This document shows positions 19,801 through 28,427 of a stretch of DNA of 28,427 nt, piece after piece. This DNA comes from Apostichopus parvimensis (lineage: Eukaryota > Echinodermata > Holothuroidea > Aspidochirotida > Stichopodidae): the NCBI GenBank assembly GCA_000934455.1, contig KN883359.1, positions 129,969 to 158,395 of the forward strand. Reading direction: 5' to 3'. The number at the start of each line of letters is the position of its first letter. Positions within the stretch are counted from its first letter, which is position 1. The notes under the pieces were generated by a model. It saw nothing but the letters and a program-made list of their open reading frames with translations. It was not told the origin of the DNA and made no database searches. The position numbers and the translations under genes were made by a program.

Positions 19801-22086
19801 CTTTGTGACGTGTCTTGGTCAAGAATTCTTCCAGTGGAGACTCACACCTAACTCCATCGATACAACTGGTAGCAGGGAATGAATTTAAGAGAAATTAGAG
19901 TCTTTAGCCTGTTAAATATTGTGCATTACATGGTGACAAAAAAGCAGACATTTTTTACGAGAGTTATGGTATCATCAAAGAATTGATGCTGGGTGGACGA
20001 TATCCTACTGGCTGAAAAAGCATACTTTACTGTATTGAAACTCACCAGAACCATATTACTCAATAAAAGAAGGAATCCAAGCTGGTACCTAGCGATGGCA
20101 CAAGTCGAGAAGTTTCCAAGACCATAACAGACGATAGAGGTGACGAATGATTTGTTTATTGGTTCGGTAATAGGTAATTGGCCGAGGTGTTCCAGGAGTT
20201 CAGGAGGCAGATGACTGGCTGGATCTGTCTCACTGTCATCACTGGTCATCTTATCTTTAAAGCTTCTAATGGCCGGGTCTGACTCAAGTTTCTGCTTCAC
20301 AAGTTTCCAAGTTTCTAAATTTTAGAGAAAATTTAATAATTTATTTTAAATGAGTGGATGAGATACTTTTCAAGAAAAGTCAACCAAAGATGAAGCCTAC
20401 TTAGCAGGAATAGTAAATTAATTGATCTCCTCTCAACCAATAGGTCAGACCCCTTGTTCTTGGTTCTGACTAAAGCACTGACTTGTATTCCAGTACTTTA
20501 TATAGAACTCAGTTTCAATCCGAAAGGAGTTCACGAAGGACAGAAAGAAACTGGAAACTGATTTCTCAGGGATAAAAAAGGAACTAGATGGAATGTATGG
20601 CATGAAACTACAAACTGGGAGTACAGTGAAAAGAAAATGAGATGCAAAGGAATTTGGAAATAAGGGCACTCACTGATGGGAGAACAGGGAGGATTGGTTA
20701 TAGGGAGGATAAAGAGAGGCAAACAATGCCTATAAATGACAGTCATTACCTTTAAAGTCTTGAATAAAGTCACTAGGTTTCAGTTCCTGCCTACATGGAA
20801 ACAGGAAAAAAAAATGTCATTGACATCTTCAGATATTGTCTGCAATTCCGAAGTTAGTATTTTACTAACAAATTCAGCTAATTTAATTACATTATTGCTG
20901 ATTAAATATTAAGCTAATTGTGGTGCACTTAATAACCAGGAAAACATAAAAGTCCAGTGGCTATATACCATTGCTAATACCTTGTTAGCTAGAGCTTCTA
21001 ATGGCAAACACTGAAGATCTCATTTATTATATATATCACCAACTATTAAACACACTAATTGCTGATTCATATCTCAAACTGTAGTCAACAATGTGTCAAA
21101 AGCCAATGTAATCCTACAGAAATACAACAAAAATGCCAAATGCTTTGACTTGTTCTAGACTTAATGACAGGTCTACTACTACTAGTATAGTCAGTCTTGC
21201 GAAGTTCAGAACACTGCGAAGTTCGGACACCCCTAAGAAATACACGATTTCACCATGACAACCTATAGGAAGAGCCAAATTTCACCAAAAAGTACAAAGC
21301 TACAGTTATTTTCTCTCCAAAATGACCCATGTGCAAGTAAGTACTTACATATTTGTCAATAAAATGACGGAGATATATGAAGTCTGTTAAAATTACTGAA
21401 AGAGCAACTGCGCCACCAATTTTATCACCAGCGCCACACTGTGGGACCGAGTGTCCGAACTTCGCAATACTCTAGCAAGAAATACCAGTTCCACAATCAC
21501 GAAGAATCTTCTTGGAATACAACGTGAAAACAGTTTGCAGGAAAGAAAGTTTGGCCATGTATCGTAATATAACACACTTCTCCCACCATATCAAGTATAT
21601 TTTCAGGTGATTTATACCAGAAGATATTTTTGGGATGTTTTAAGGCTTATGTGTCCAAACTTCGAAGTGTCCATGCTACTATAGAATTTCTACCAAAATT
21701 AAGCATTAACCTAACACTACTGTGGCCAAAAGTTGTGTGGAAACGTTGTAATCCAAGTTGAATAAGTCTACATGATGATTTTCTACTACTAAGCATTAAT
21801 TATTAAAGAATTTAAAAGCCAAGCCCTAGTGCTTAGTATAGGCGGAGGCCTTACTGCCATTACATCGCAATCTAACAATACTGTATAAGCTAAGGCCTAA
21901 CGTTAGGTTTATCAAGTTTTGTGCTACTGACCTAGACTGCCATAATTTTACTTTGAGACCTTCTATATCAATAAAGTCATCGGCTACATCACTGATGGGA
22001 TCTACTTTCCGCGTTTTGATATTTTGACGTCCTTTCTTCTTCTTTACCACTTGGAAGCCTTCGTCGTCTTCTTGCAAACCTGCCAT
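16815..22086 (-). CDS. SRRD: SRR1-like protein (SRRD), seven coding exons
   Basis: Coding exons, in transcript order: 22086-21932, 20790-20750, 20314-20046, 19446-19348, 18668-18517, 17802-17757 and 17009-16815. All introns have GT-AG borders, phases agree throughout, and the 957 nt translate to 318 residues plus TGA. The length is close to that of vertebrate SRRD. Family signatures are CYGLGNFSTC (about 128-137), ARYQLGFLLLL (to about 150), YDPRF (164-168), NEEGKR, FMPHCGKPLYNNALWANW (201-218), LGNSF and TDIFND. The N-terminus is charged (DDEGFQVVKKKKGR). SRR1 in plants and yeast is tied to circadian, haem and light-signalling regulation; the animal protein has been linked to haem-regulated circadian control, and its molecular activity is unsettled. 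Exon 6 (46 nt, RIPEARLFSEASYIAA) was found by requiring frame continuity and fits the family YIAK/ILP region. The acceptor before exon 5 has a weak pyrimidine tract. Confidence 0.93.
17424..17441. repeat. Poly-G run, 18 bp, in SRRD intron 6
   Basis: TTTTTT followed by 18 G and then GAGGGGGAGGG. It lies in the intron between SRRD exons 6 and 7. On the transcribed RNA (minus strand) it becomes a C-rich pyrimidine tract, about 415 nt from the exon 7 acceptor. Confidence 0.9.
19790..19840 (-). other. Possible in-frame cassette exon inside SRRD
   Basis: On the minus strand a 51-nt segment (17 codons, SPLEEFLTKTRHKETVL) lies in intron 3. It has a GAG acceptor upstream and a good donor (CTT|GTAAGC) downstream. 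Both flanking coding exons are phase 0, so it could be inserted without breaking the frame. Family length agrees with skipping it. Using the alternative TAG acceptor seven bases upstream would give an immediate stop. Confidence 0.25.
21186..21683. mobile_element. Repeat element in SRRD intron 1
   Basis: TGCGAAGTTCGGACAC at 21215-21230 has its exact reverse complement at 21451-21466. A further degenerate inverted copy (GTGTCCAAACTTCGAAGTGTCC) starts at 21651, and a direct half-copy (TGCGAAGTTCAGAACAC) lies near 21199. TATAGT at 21186 and ACTATA at 21678 may mark the outer ends. This looks like a MITE with subterminal repeats, and there is no ORF. Confidence 0.6.
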
Positions 22087-23141
22087 ATTTTATTTGACCA
22101 ACATCAACTCACCAAATAAGTATGATCGGTGAAGGAGTACTCTAGGATTTCGCGTAATTGCTATACTAGTGCACTTTGAATGCCGAACATGTTACATGTG
22201 AATTGCCTGATGTGAATGGGGAATTTCCCGTCTTGGATAAGGGGTTTACCCTGTAGCCAGTGGCGTAACGTTTCCATGGTGGTGGTGGTGGGGAGGTGGC
22301 GAATGAGTAGGAACAGGGGTAAGCATACTTTGAAACTTAGTTTTATATCCAGAATTGTGAGGGAGAAGATGTGGTACTTTATTCCAATATATGGCAATTT
22401 TACTAGGGCTATATAATCTACCTTCAATCCTGTTTTGCATTTTTATGCACAAATTATACAAATCTAATATTAAATATCTGTGATTGATTTTTATTCATAC
22501 TGCTCGATTTAGTTTAGTTAATATTGTAATGATTGGGAATTTCTGATGATTCTCAGTCTTATTCTTTATTAATATTTTTCCAGTTAAATCTTAGAGTTTG
22601 CACCTAATTGTTGTGTGTGTTTGTGTGGGTGAAAGAGGAGATGGCAAGAGTTCTAACACCCTGCCTCACTGCTCATTATAACAATGCTGTAGAATTTGGA
22701 GGCATACCAGCAAGACTTCATCATAGGAAATTTGTGAAAGAGACAGAATTCAGACATTACAGAAGATGTTTAAAACCTTCAACTACTCCAGGAAGTTGGA
22801 TCACAATGGAGGGCCTGAGATGTCATCTTGACAAATGCTCTTTGGAAGCTTGTTAGGCTATAATTAATCTTCTTGTTGATTTATCCTCGACTAAAATCTG
22901 TGAAAGTTTTTTTGTACTTAGAATTTCATCAAAATGTATCTTTTTTTGTAGATATGTTAATTTGTTTGTGAATAAATGATTGACAAATTATAATGATAAA
23001 CAAAGACATTTTCTGCTGTTGCCAGATACATTTTCAAAAATATCACTAAATTATGAAAATTGATATTTTTGCAATACAAAATGCTATGAGGATTCACAGT
23101 AAGAATCAGAAAATTTGCAGCAATTTTGTTCAGCAACCAAC
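22087..23141. other. SRRD upstream region
   Basis: This holds the presumed SRRD promoter on the minus strand just above 22086. I cannot point to a TATA box. It also holds a transposon-end motif CCAGTGGCGTAAC with a GTGG-rich run (about 22257-22300) and one possible small plus-strand ORF. Confidence 0.4.
22641..22856 (+). CDS. Possible small ORF or terminal exon, 71 codons
   Basis: I do not recognise this product. From an ATG at 22641 the frame runs to TAG at 22856, and the peptide is rich in Arg, His and Cys (HHRKFVKETEFRHYRRC, ending CSLEAC). An AATAAA lies at 22971-22976, about 115 nt after the stop, so it could be a last exon or a decayed transposon ORF. The translation looks more protein-like than the surrounding frames, but there is no family match. 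Confidence 0.22.
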   Translation: MARVLTPCLTAHYNNAVEFGGIPARLHHRKFVKETEFRHYRRCLKPSTTPGSWITMEGLRCHLDKCSLEAC

Positions 23142-23500
23142 TTAAAGGGTGTGAAGACTCGCGCACAAAGAAACGTCTCATGCCGGTAATCTGACCTAGT
23201 TTGAAATGAGGTGTAACAGAAGTGCTGGACAGCACCATCGATCCCAGAAAATACACACACAGCTTGCTACCGTCGGTAATTAGACACTAGTGTACAGTCA
23301 ATACATACAGCTGCGGTCAATACCCACAACACAGTGTACATAGCAGGAGATCTCAGGTCTAGATTAAAGATAACAAAGTATCACGTTTCATTACTGTCTA
23401 CTTTTGTAGTGACAAGAAAAAAACTTCACTTGCAAGCAACGGAAAGTTAACTTTTTCAGAGCGCAGCACATCGTTTGGGGCGAGTCTTCAATGCCTTTAA
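23142..23500 (-). mobile_element. MITE copy 2, inverted relative to 558-925
   Basis: This 359-bp element is flanked by TTAA at 23142-23145 and 23497-23500. It is the reverse complement of the 558-925 copy over its full length, with scattered substitutions and small indels. Shared landmarks are GACACTAGTGTACAGTCAAT, TACCGTCGGTAATTAGACAC and AAGTTAACTTTTTCAGA. It lies between SRRD and EXO5, outside both coding regions. Confidence 0.87.
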
Positions 23501-23832
23501 GCCCCCAGAAAATCCTTTTAACCCCAAATTGTGTGTGATATAAAGTGATAACTTTCATGATATATACAGATTATCTGTTAATACCATCTGAATAAATTAT
23601 GAGAATTCAATTACATAATTCTGATATCCAGAAAGGGACAATAGGTACATCAAAGGGTGAATGTATAATATGGATAACCATTCTGTGTAAAGTTCAAGAG
23701 TACAATGACCTAGTTTAAGCATTTGAAACCAAGATTGAATTTCTAATTTCTACGAGATATATTTGTGGCATGTTCTCCTCCAAGGACATTCTTTTCAATG
23801 ACATCCATTCTGTCATCCAATGACATTCGGTC

Positions 23833-24130
23833 TCAGTGCTGTGGCCGAGTGGATAAAGGCAGTGGCAATTGAAGTAATGAGGCTTAGCAATTGGGAGGTT
23901 CCAGGTTCGGAACCTGGCCGGCTCATAGTAATGGTGGGTTTTTCATCCAACAGTAATCTAAGGTTTTCCCATCTGAAATGACTTTCTAAATTGAAAAAGA
24001 TTCCAAATTTGAGTTAAAAATGCTGAATTGGAAGCCACCCTAGGTGAAGTTGTAATCCATAAGCAGGTTTCTCCCACCTTTGTGGTCGCTTAAGCGTCGT
24101 AAAAAATAACTGCTGATTATTGTTATTATA
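23833..24130 (+). mobile_element. tRNA-derived SINE
   Basis: The head carries an A box-like TGGCCGAGTGGATAAAGGC (Ser/Leu-tRNA type) at about 23845 and a B box-like GGTTCGGAACC near 23909. The 5' and 3' ends do not form a proper 7-bp acceptor stem, so this is not a working tRNA. About 200 bp of unrelated body follow, then a simple ATTATTGTTATTAT tail (about 24116-24130), the usual SINE organisation. Pol III transcription from the internal A and B boxes would be expected for an active copy. Confidence 0.72.
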
Positions 24131-25016
24131 ACTTACATCTGTGGATACTTCTACCAGGGGGCTGCTACTCTAACTGTAGCAGCTCCCTGCTTCTACAGTG
24201 ATCCATACTGTATGTAGGCCGGCAAGTTGACTAACAAAGGAAAACATGGTGAGATAATACCCATGAGGAATTCAGTCTTGCTAAATTGTATTAATAATTT
24301 AATATAAATATGCATATATTGAATAGTAGTTATAGTACAATATAAATAACAATAATATTATGCATAGTTTTCATTAAAATGTTGCACAATTGCAGCTAGC
24401 ATGTTACAAGCTGCAAAATAGCAGGCACTTTGCATGAATACACACACATGAATACACATTTTATTCAAGTACAGAATCTGTCTTTAAAAGTATAACAACA
24501 ACAGATCGGTACAGGAACTGGTGAGGTGGGGGGGGGGGGGGGAGGGGCATTGGAGGAATGTGCACCCCACTTTCATGAAAAATGTTTGAAAGTGCCTATT
24601 TTGAAAATGAAATGGGCTCCCTTTGGAATTTTGTTGTTGTAAATTTACACTGAGTTTTCTTAGTTTTTGTCTGAGTCGTTTGAAATGTTCGTTAATTGGC
24701 ACTCTATATAATCTCTATTGGATTACTTTTAGCATATTTTTTCTGCGGTGTGTATGGCCTAATGCATTGATGGGAATCTGGTCTGTGTGGTGATTTTTTG
24801 GGAAGCTTCTGAAAACTTTTCCTACCTACTCAGGATATGTCAGCTAAAACAATCCCCAAATTGAGGATTGGAACTGGAAGATCAAAATTTAAAAAAAGTT
24901 CCCTTTAGAAGTTGTGCCCCCCCCCCCACTTTTTGACATGTTGCTACACAATGACTGGAACATTATTTAAAAAAAGAACAAACATTGGTTTAAAATAGAA
25001 ATGGCTACCAACATAG

Positions 25017-25076
25017 AGCTGGATTGCTCAGTTGGTGGAGCACAGGACTTCCTAAGGTTTCTGGTATCAATTCAAC
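25017..25076 (+). repeat. Degenerate tRNA-like sequence
   Basis: GAGCTGGATTGCTCAGTTGG then TGGAGCA resembles a tRNA D-arm/A box. GGTATCAATTCAAC about 25 bases further on is a damaged B box. The acceptor end is missing, so this is most likely a truncated SINE head. Confidence 0.45.
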
Positions 25077-25132
25077 TTAAAACAAAGAATAATTGTATTT
25101 TTCCATATAACATAAAATACTCATATATCATC

Positions 25133-25138
25133 TTTATT
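25133..25138 (-). terminator. AATAAA polyadenylation signal for EXO5
   Basis: AATAAA on the minus strand lies about 55 nt beyond the EXO5 stop codon. An ATTAAA variant is closer (25155-25160). Either could direct 3' end formation. Confidence 0.5.
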
Positions 25139-25192
25139 TAAAAGTTTTCAATAATTTAATCATGAAGGTCATGAAATTTTATAATTCCAGTC

Positions 25193-27013
25193 TTAGAACA
25201 TTTTGAACCTTTTGATGCTATTTTTTTTAATGCATTCCTCATGCATCTTCTGCCTCCATGTACATTTGTCTTCAAAGAGACAATGTTGACATTTCCAAGC
25301 ATCTTCTATATCAACTCCAATAGGATCCCTTTTACCTTTCCAAAACTGCAAGGATTCATTGACCTGCTTCCTCACCCATTCCTCATCGAAATCATATGAT
25401 TCAGAAGCAAACGATATGAAGTCAGTCTGAGAAGTATATTCCGTCGTCAAGCACGATATGAGCTGTAAAAATTGAAATTTGGCTAACACCTCATCCATCA
25501 GTTCATTCAGATTGTTTGTCTCTAGGCCAATTTTCTTAACGTGGTCAAGGACTGAACCGCTCAGAGCTTTGTCCAATTTTAACCTAAGATGTTCTTGCAA
25601 TGACTCTATCCGAAACAGCCCCCTCACTGCTGTGTCAAATAAATGTTTGTATATCGACACTTGCAGCTTGTGTGTCTTTCGTTGCGCAGACGATGGCAGT
25701 GTCTTTGCCTTGACTCTCGTTTTGAATTCGACCAGTTCGAGTTGGTCCTTGTCGTTCCATCGTATCTCATCGATAATACCGCTGAAGAAGACACCCATCC
25801 CAAACGGTTCTCCAAAAATTGGCATCTCTCTTATCTTTGGCGAGCCAGATATCAATTGAGTCAAGGCGGAATAAATGTTTAGGAATTTGACGGCCCAAGA
25901 ATCTTCCCTTGTTACCACGGACACCTCCTCTATGTCGTGGACTTCGAGTTCTGTATTTAAAGTAAAATGGTGATCATTGTAGAAAATACCGACACAAAAT
26001 CAATAACATTGTCATTTATGAAAGCAACTTAGAACAAAACAAATGAAGTTGAAGAAAGAAATTTGATACAATGGTTTTCAAATTTAGTGCATTAGGCAAT
26101 AAAATTTGAAAACATTTTCACTGCAGCTTTCATGAAGCCCTCCAACGGAAAGGTTAACATAAAAATATAAATATGAATATATCTAGTATACTATGCAAGT
26201 AGGGTGGAATGAAATAATTCATTGGCTTTGCCAATTGGACTCAAAGTGGTACAAGATGTTATTAATTTTTGTTACATCTCAAGTAAAACATTTTGCAATC
26301 TGATATTTTTTCAATAACTGTAATAATTTATCAACAAAATTCTAAAATATCAATGAAATAATTACTGTACCTTTGACGAGATGCATGTCCGTCCCTCTCT
26401 CCATCGCGGGAGTTTGCAGGACTTCTCTAGGGACAGAAAAGCTGTAAACCAGTTGCTGTTCACACCAAGCTTGAGCCGTAATATCTGTCACTTTTAAGTA
26501 ACTCCCTCTGTAGATCTCAAGTGGTGTTTCTGCTATGGGAATGTCTTCAAAGTCCGTATCCACAGAATAAGTAGTTAGATTTCCAGGTTTGTTTCTGTTG
26601 AAAACTTCCTCAGCATTATTTTGTGGGGAATTTGAGTTATTTTGCTCTACTTTTGTATGATCAATATTTGTTTTTTTATCTATCACAATTTTGTTTTCAT
26701 CTTTGACCAACCAAGTTGCATCTGACTGAACAGTGTCACCCTGTACATTCTTCTTCTTCTCTGCAATGCTTTTCTCCGGTTTGCCATCAGATTTTTCCCC
26801 GTCGCTTTCGAGGCATCCCGTTGAATTACTTGTTGCGTCTACTTTCTTGATAGTGGTTTTCCATCTTGCTTGTTTATCCGGTGTGTCACAGGGTACGATT
26901 GCATTATCTGTAGAATATTCAGTCCGTTTTTCCAGCGATTCTTCAAATTTATTCAGTGCTTGAACCAGCAAAGCATCTTCTTCAGGGCTCATCCAGTCTT
27001 CCTCAGTTTCCAT
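25193..27013 (-). CDS. EXO5: Exonuclease V (EXO5/DEM1), Fe-S single-strand DNA exonuclease
   Basis: There are two coding exons, 27013-26371 and 25950-25193, joined at AAAG|GTACAG and ATACAG|AACTCG in phase 1. They give 466 residues ending in TAA. Upstream of the ATG the frame has a stop (TAG), which fixes the start. EXO5 is a RecB-like bidirectional ssDNA exonuclease needed for genome stability and for interstrand-crosslink and stalled-fork processing. Visible motifs: VTDITAQAWCEQQLVYS with the first Fe-S cysteine (C184), GIIDEI (D275), LELVEFKTR (E289, K291), QVSIY (Q311, Y315) and WKCQHCLFEDKC (C435, C438, C444). So all four cluster cysteines and the nuclease core are intact. The N-terminal 150 residues are Ser/Asp/Glu/Lys/Asn-rich and look disordered, which makes the protein longer than the roughly 370-residue human enzyme. 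Confidence 0.95.
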
Positions 27014-28133
27014 AGTTACGGTTTTCTATCACAGTTCACAAACTGAAAAATCTCTGGTGCTGGAATAATTTTCAACTAATCAAAAGAGAGGAGTAGAGTG
27101 AGTCTTTTGAAATTAAAACTGCAGAGTAAAGAATACTTTCAATTACTCCATCCTCTATACATAGTTGAATTAGTTCCTTGATGATGCCATTCAGGTATGT
27201 GCTGAATAAAGAAAATCATACCAGCATGGACAAAGTGTAGCTAAAGACTGCAATAAAATTACTAATATCTTAATCAATTGATTTTCAATTCCCACTAGTT
27301 AGTGAAACTTGCAATACTAAAATGTTTCAATGTGTTCTGTTATCCACTCTTCTTAATCAACGTAATCAGGGCTATGGCCTATCCTTAGTTAGGCAAGCTG
27401 CTAACATTTACTTATTTGGAAGTAAGTTGGAACACATGCAGTCCTAATGTCATGACAAATGAATATTTGCAGTAGCCTTGAACCACTCTAACTTTAGCAC
27501 ACAAGTTACAATACATATTATATTTCTACCAGGATCTTCAAACTGCTTAAAGCATAGGAGGCTATACCATCACATCCATTGGATATTCAACTAGCCCCAG
27601 TAAGACCCTAGGTGTAAGCGCTATAGCCTATCTCACTGCCCTAAGGCCTAAGTTCTAACCATTGCCATGAACTAGCGTTTGGCCGAACCTACTGCAGCCC
27701 TAGTGTATAATTATAAGCATACTGACCAGTTTAAGGGCAGTGTTGGTTAAAATAATAACCGTTTTCTTACGACTTAGGCTAGATGTTCGTATCGTACTTC
27801 GTAGTACCTGGATGCTATTGTGCGGAATACTCAGCATCTGATTGAAAATCGCATTAATTTCAGCGAAGAAATCATCACTACCATTCTGTGCCAGAAAATA
27901 TATATTTATGCGGGTCTGAATGTGTTGATAAAGCCTACAGTACAACCAAGTACCTTACGTCCCGACTCTCATTGACAACAACTAGGGGGTGGGCCTAGGT
28001 TAGGTCAGAGCTGTACATGTCTGTACGTGTATCCGTTAGCCGTCCTTATACTTCTGTTGTTGTTGTGATTACGAAATGAAAATACTTTACCCGCCAAGAC
28101 TTGTCAGCGCTATAATGACGTACAGGAAGAGAA

Positions 28134-28141
28134 TGACGTCA
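28134..28141. promoter_or_regulatory. CRE/ATF-like site TGACGTCA
   Basis: This is a perfect palindromic CRE consensus, with a second TGACGTA about 18 bp away (28116-28122). They lie about 1.1 kb upstream of the EXO5 ATG, within a short stretch that is more G+C-rich than its surroundings. That would suit a promoter, but no transcript data support it. Confidence 0.35.
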
Positions 28142-28280
28142 TTAAACTTGCGCGTGTCCCTGGATTGAGGTAATATAAACAAATTCCTCTTACTCATGTA
28201 GTAGGTGTGATATGCTTATATTGTAGTGACATTGAAAACATTTTCCCAATTAAATGTACAGTGATTTCAAAACTTCGAAA

Positions 28281-28317
28281 CACCGACCAGGTCGACCTGG
28301 TCGGTGATCGATCACCG
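28281..28317. repeat. Two overlapping perfect palindromes
   Basis: 28281-28306 is a 26-bp perfect palindrome (half-site CACCGACCAGGTC). 28302-28317 is a 16-bp perfect palindrome (CGGTGATCGATCACCG). They share five bases, so the central CGGTG can pair with either side, giving alternative hairpins or cruciforms. Confidence 0.9.
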
Positions 28318-28427
28318 TGGAAGACATGTTTTGACCGTAACCCCCAAAACTGGAACTCTGTTAAACACTTGTAATTTAGTCAAATATAAAGCAACTACCG
28401 AGATTTTCATCACACTTTCTGAAGGTT

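Larger units (their letters stand above)
23501..25132. other. Gene-free interval upstream of SRRD, downstream of EXO5
   Basis: This A+T-rich interval contains the SINE and tRNA-like repeat described separately, a hairpin GGGGCTGCTAC/GTAGCAGCTCCC (about 24157-24186), a G15 run (24528-24542) and a C-rich run near 24916. No coding segment is supported. Confidence 0.5.
27014..28427. promoter_or_regulatory. EXO5 5' region, promoter and possible UTR exons
   Basis: A minus-strand acceptor (GATTTTTCAG at 27043-27052) just before the ATG suggests that a 5' UTR intron ends at 27042. A possible upstream exon ends at 27808 with donor CCAG|GTACTA; its open frame (NGSDDFFAEINAIFNQML) could also be coding, but I do not recognise it. 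Further upstream is a CRE-like site and, near the window end, two palindromes. No TATA box is evident. Confidence 0.35.

Noticed and set aside
23836..23925. Functional tRNA-Ser or tRNA-Leu gene
   Set aside because: The boxes are present but no 7-bp acceptor stem forms, and a SINE body and tail follow.
25479..25859. 126-residue plus-strand ORF
   Set aside because: It is antisense to EXO5 exon 2, which carries the conserved nuclease motifs.

Overview
This looks like nuclear DNA from a marine invertebrate animal. It is A+T-rich and intron-containing, with many homopolymer runs, minisatellites and short transposon relics. The only genes recognised with confidence are three animal genes, all on the minus strand. 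The gene repertoire and repeat style (an intronless RING/B-box protein, tRNA-derived SINE, TTAA-flanked MITEs, poly-G tracts) would fit an echinoderm, perhaps a sea cucumber, but the sequence alone does not prove this. One 50-N gap (14474-14523) shows that it is a scaffolded assembly.

Layout. 1-8.6 kb has no recognisable gene: a diverged tandem duplication at the left edge, a MITE (558-925), a 48-bp minisatellite (about 2700-3163), a 29-bp satellite (about 3523-4270) and a stem-loop repeat (6716-6810). A plus-strand open segment with splice-like borders (about 8641-8971) may be a lone exon of an extracellular protein. 9953-11893 (minus) is an intronless TRIM-type RING E3 ligase gene, preceded by a strange T-depleted patch. 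12.1-16.8 kb is repeats, hairpins, poly-G tracts and the gap.

16815-22086 (minus) is an SRR1-like (SRRD) gene. I could assemble it into seven coding exons giving an uninterrupted 318-residue protein, including exons of 41 and 46 nt. Its large first intron carries a repeat element. 22.1-25.2 kb has a possible small plus-strand ORF, a second copy of the 5'-end MITE in the opposite orientation (23142-23500) and a tRNA-derived SINE (about 23833-24130). 25193-27013 (minus) is EXO5, in two coding exons, with the complete Fe-S cysteine set and RecB-family nuclease motifs. 27.0-28.4 kb is its probable 5' region, with a possible non-coding exon, a CRE-like site and a pair of overlapping perfect palindromes near the right edge.

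The three genes act in unrelated processes: ubiquitin ligation (TRIM), an SRR1-domain protein linked to circadian and haem regulation in other organisms, and single-strand DNA exonuclease repair (EXO5). They are not an operon or a functional module, and I see no convincing new multi-gene system. The most interesting material is the repeat structure: the inverted MITE pair, the satellite substructure, the twin palindromes and recurrent transposon-end motifs. A few splice-level questions in SRRD and the orphan exon near 8.7 kb are also worth checking.
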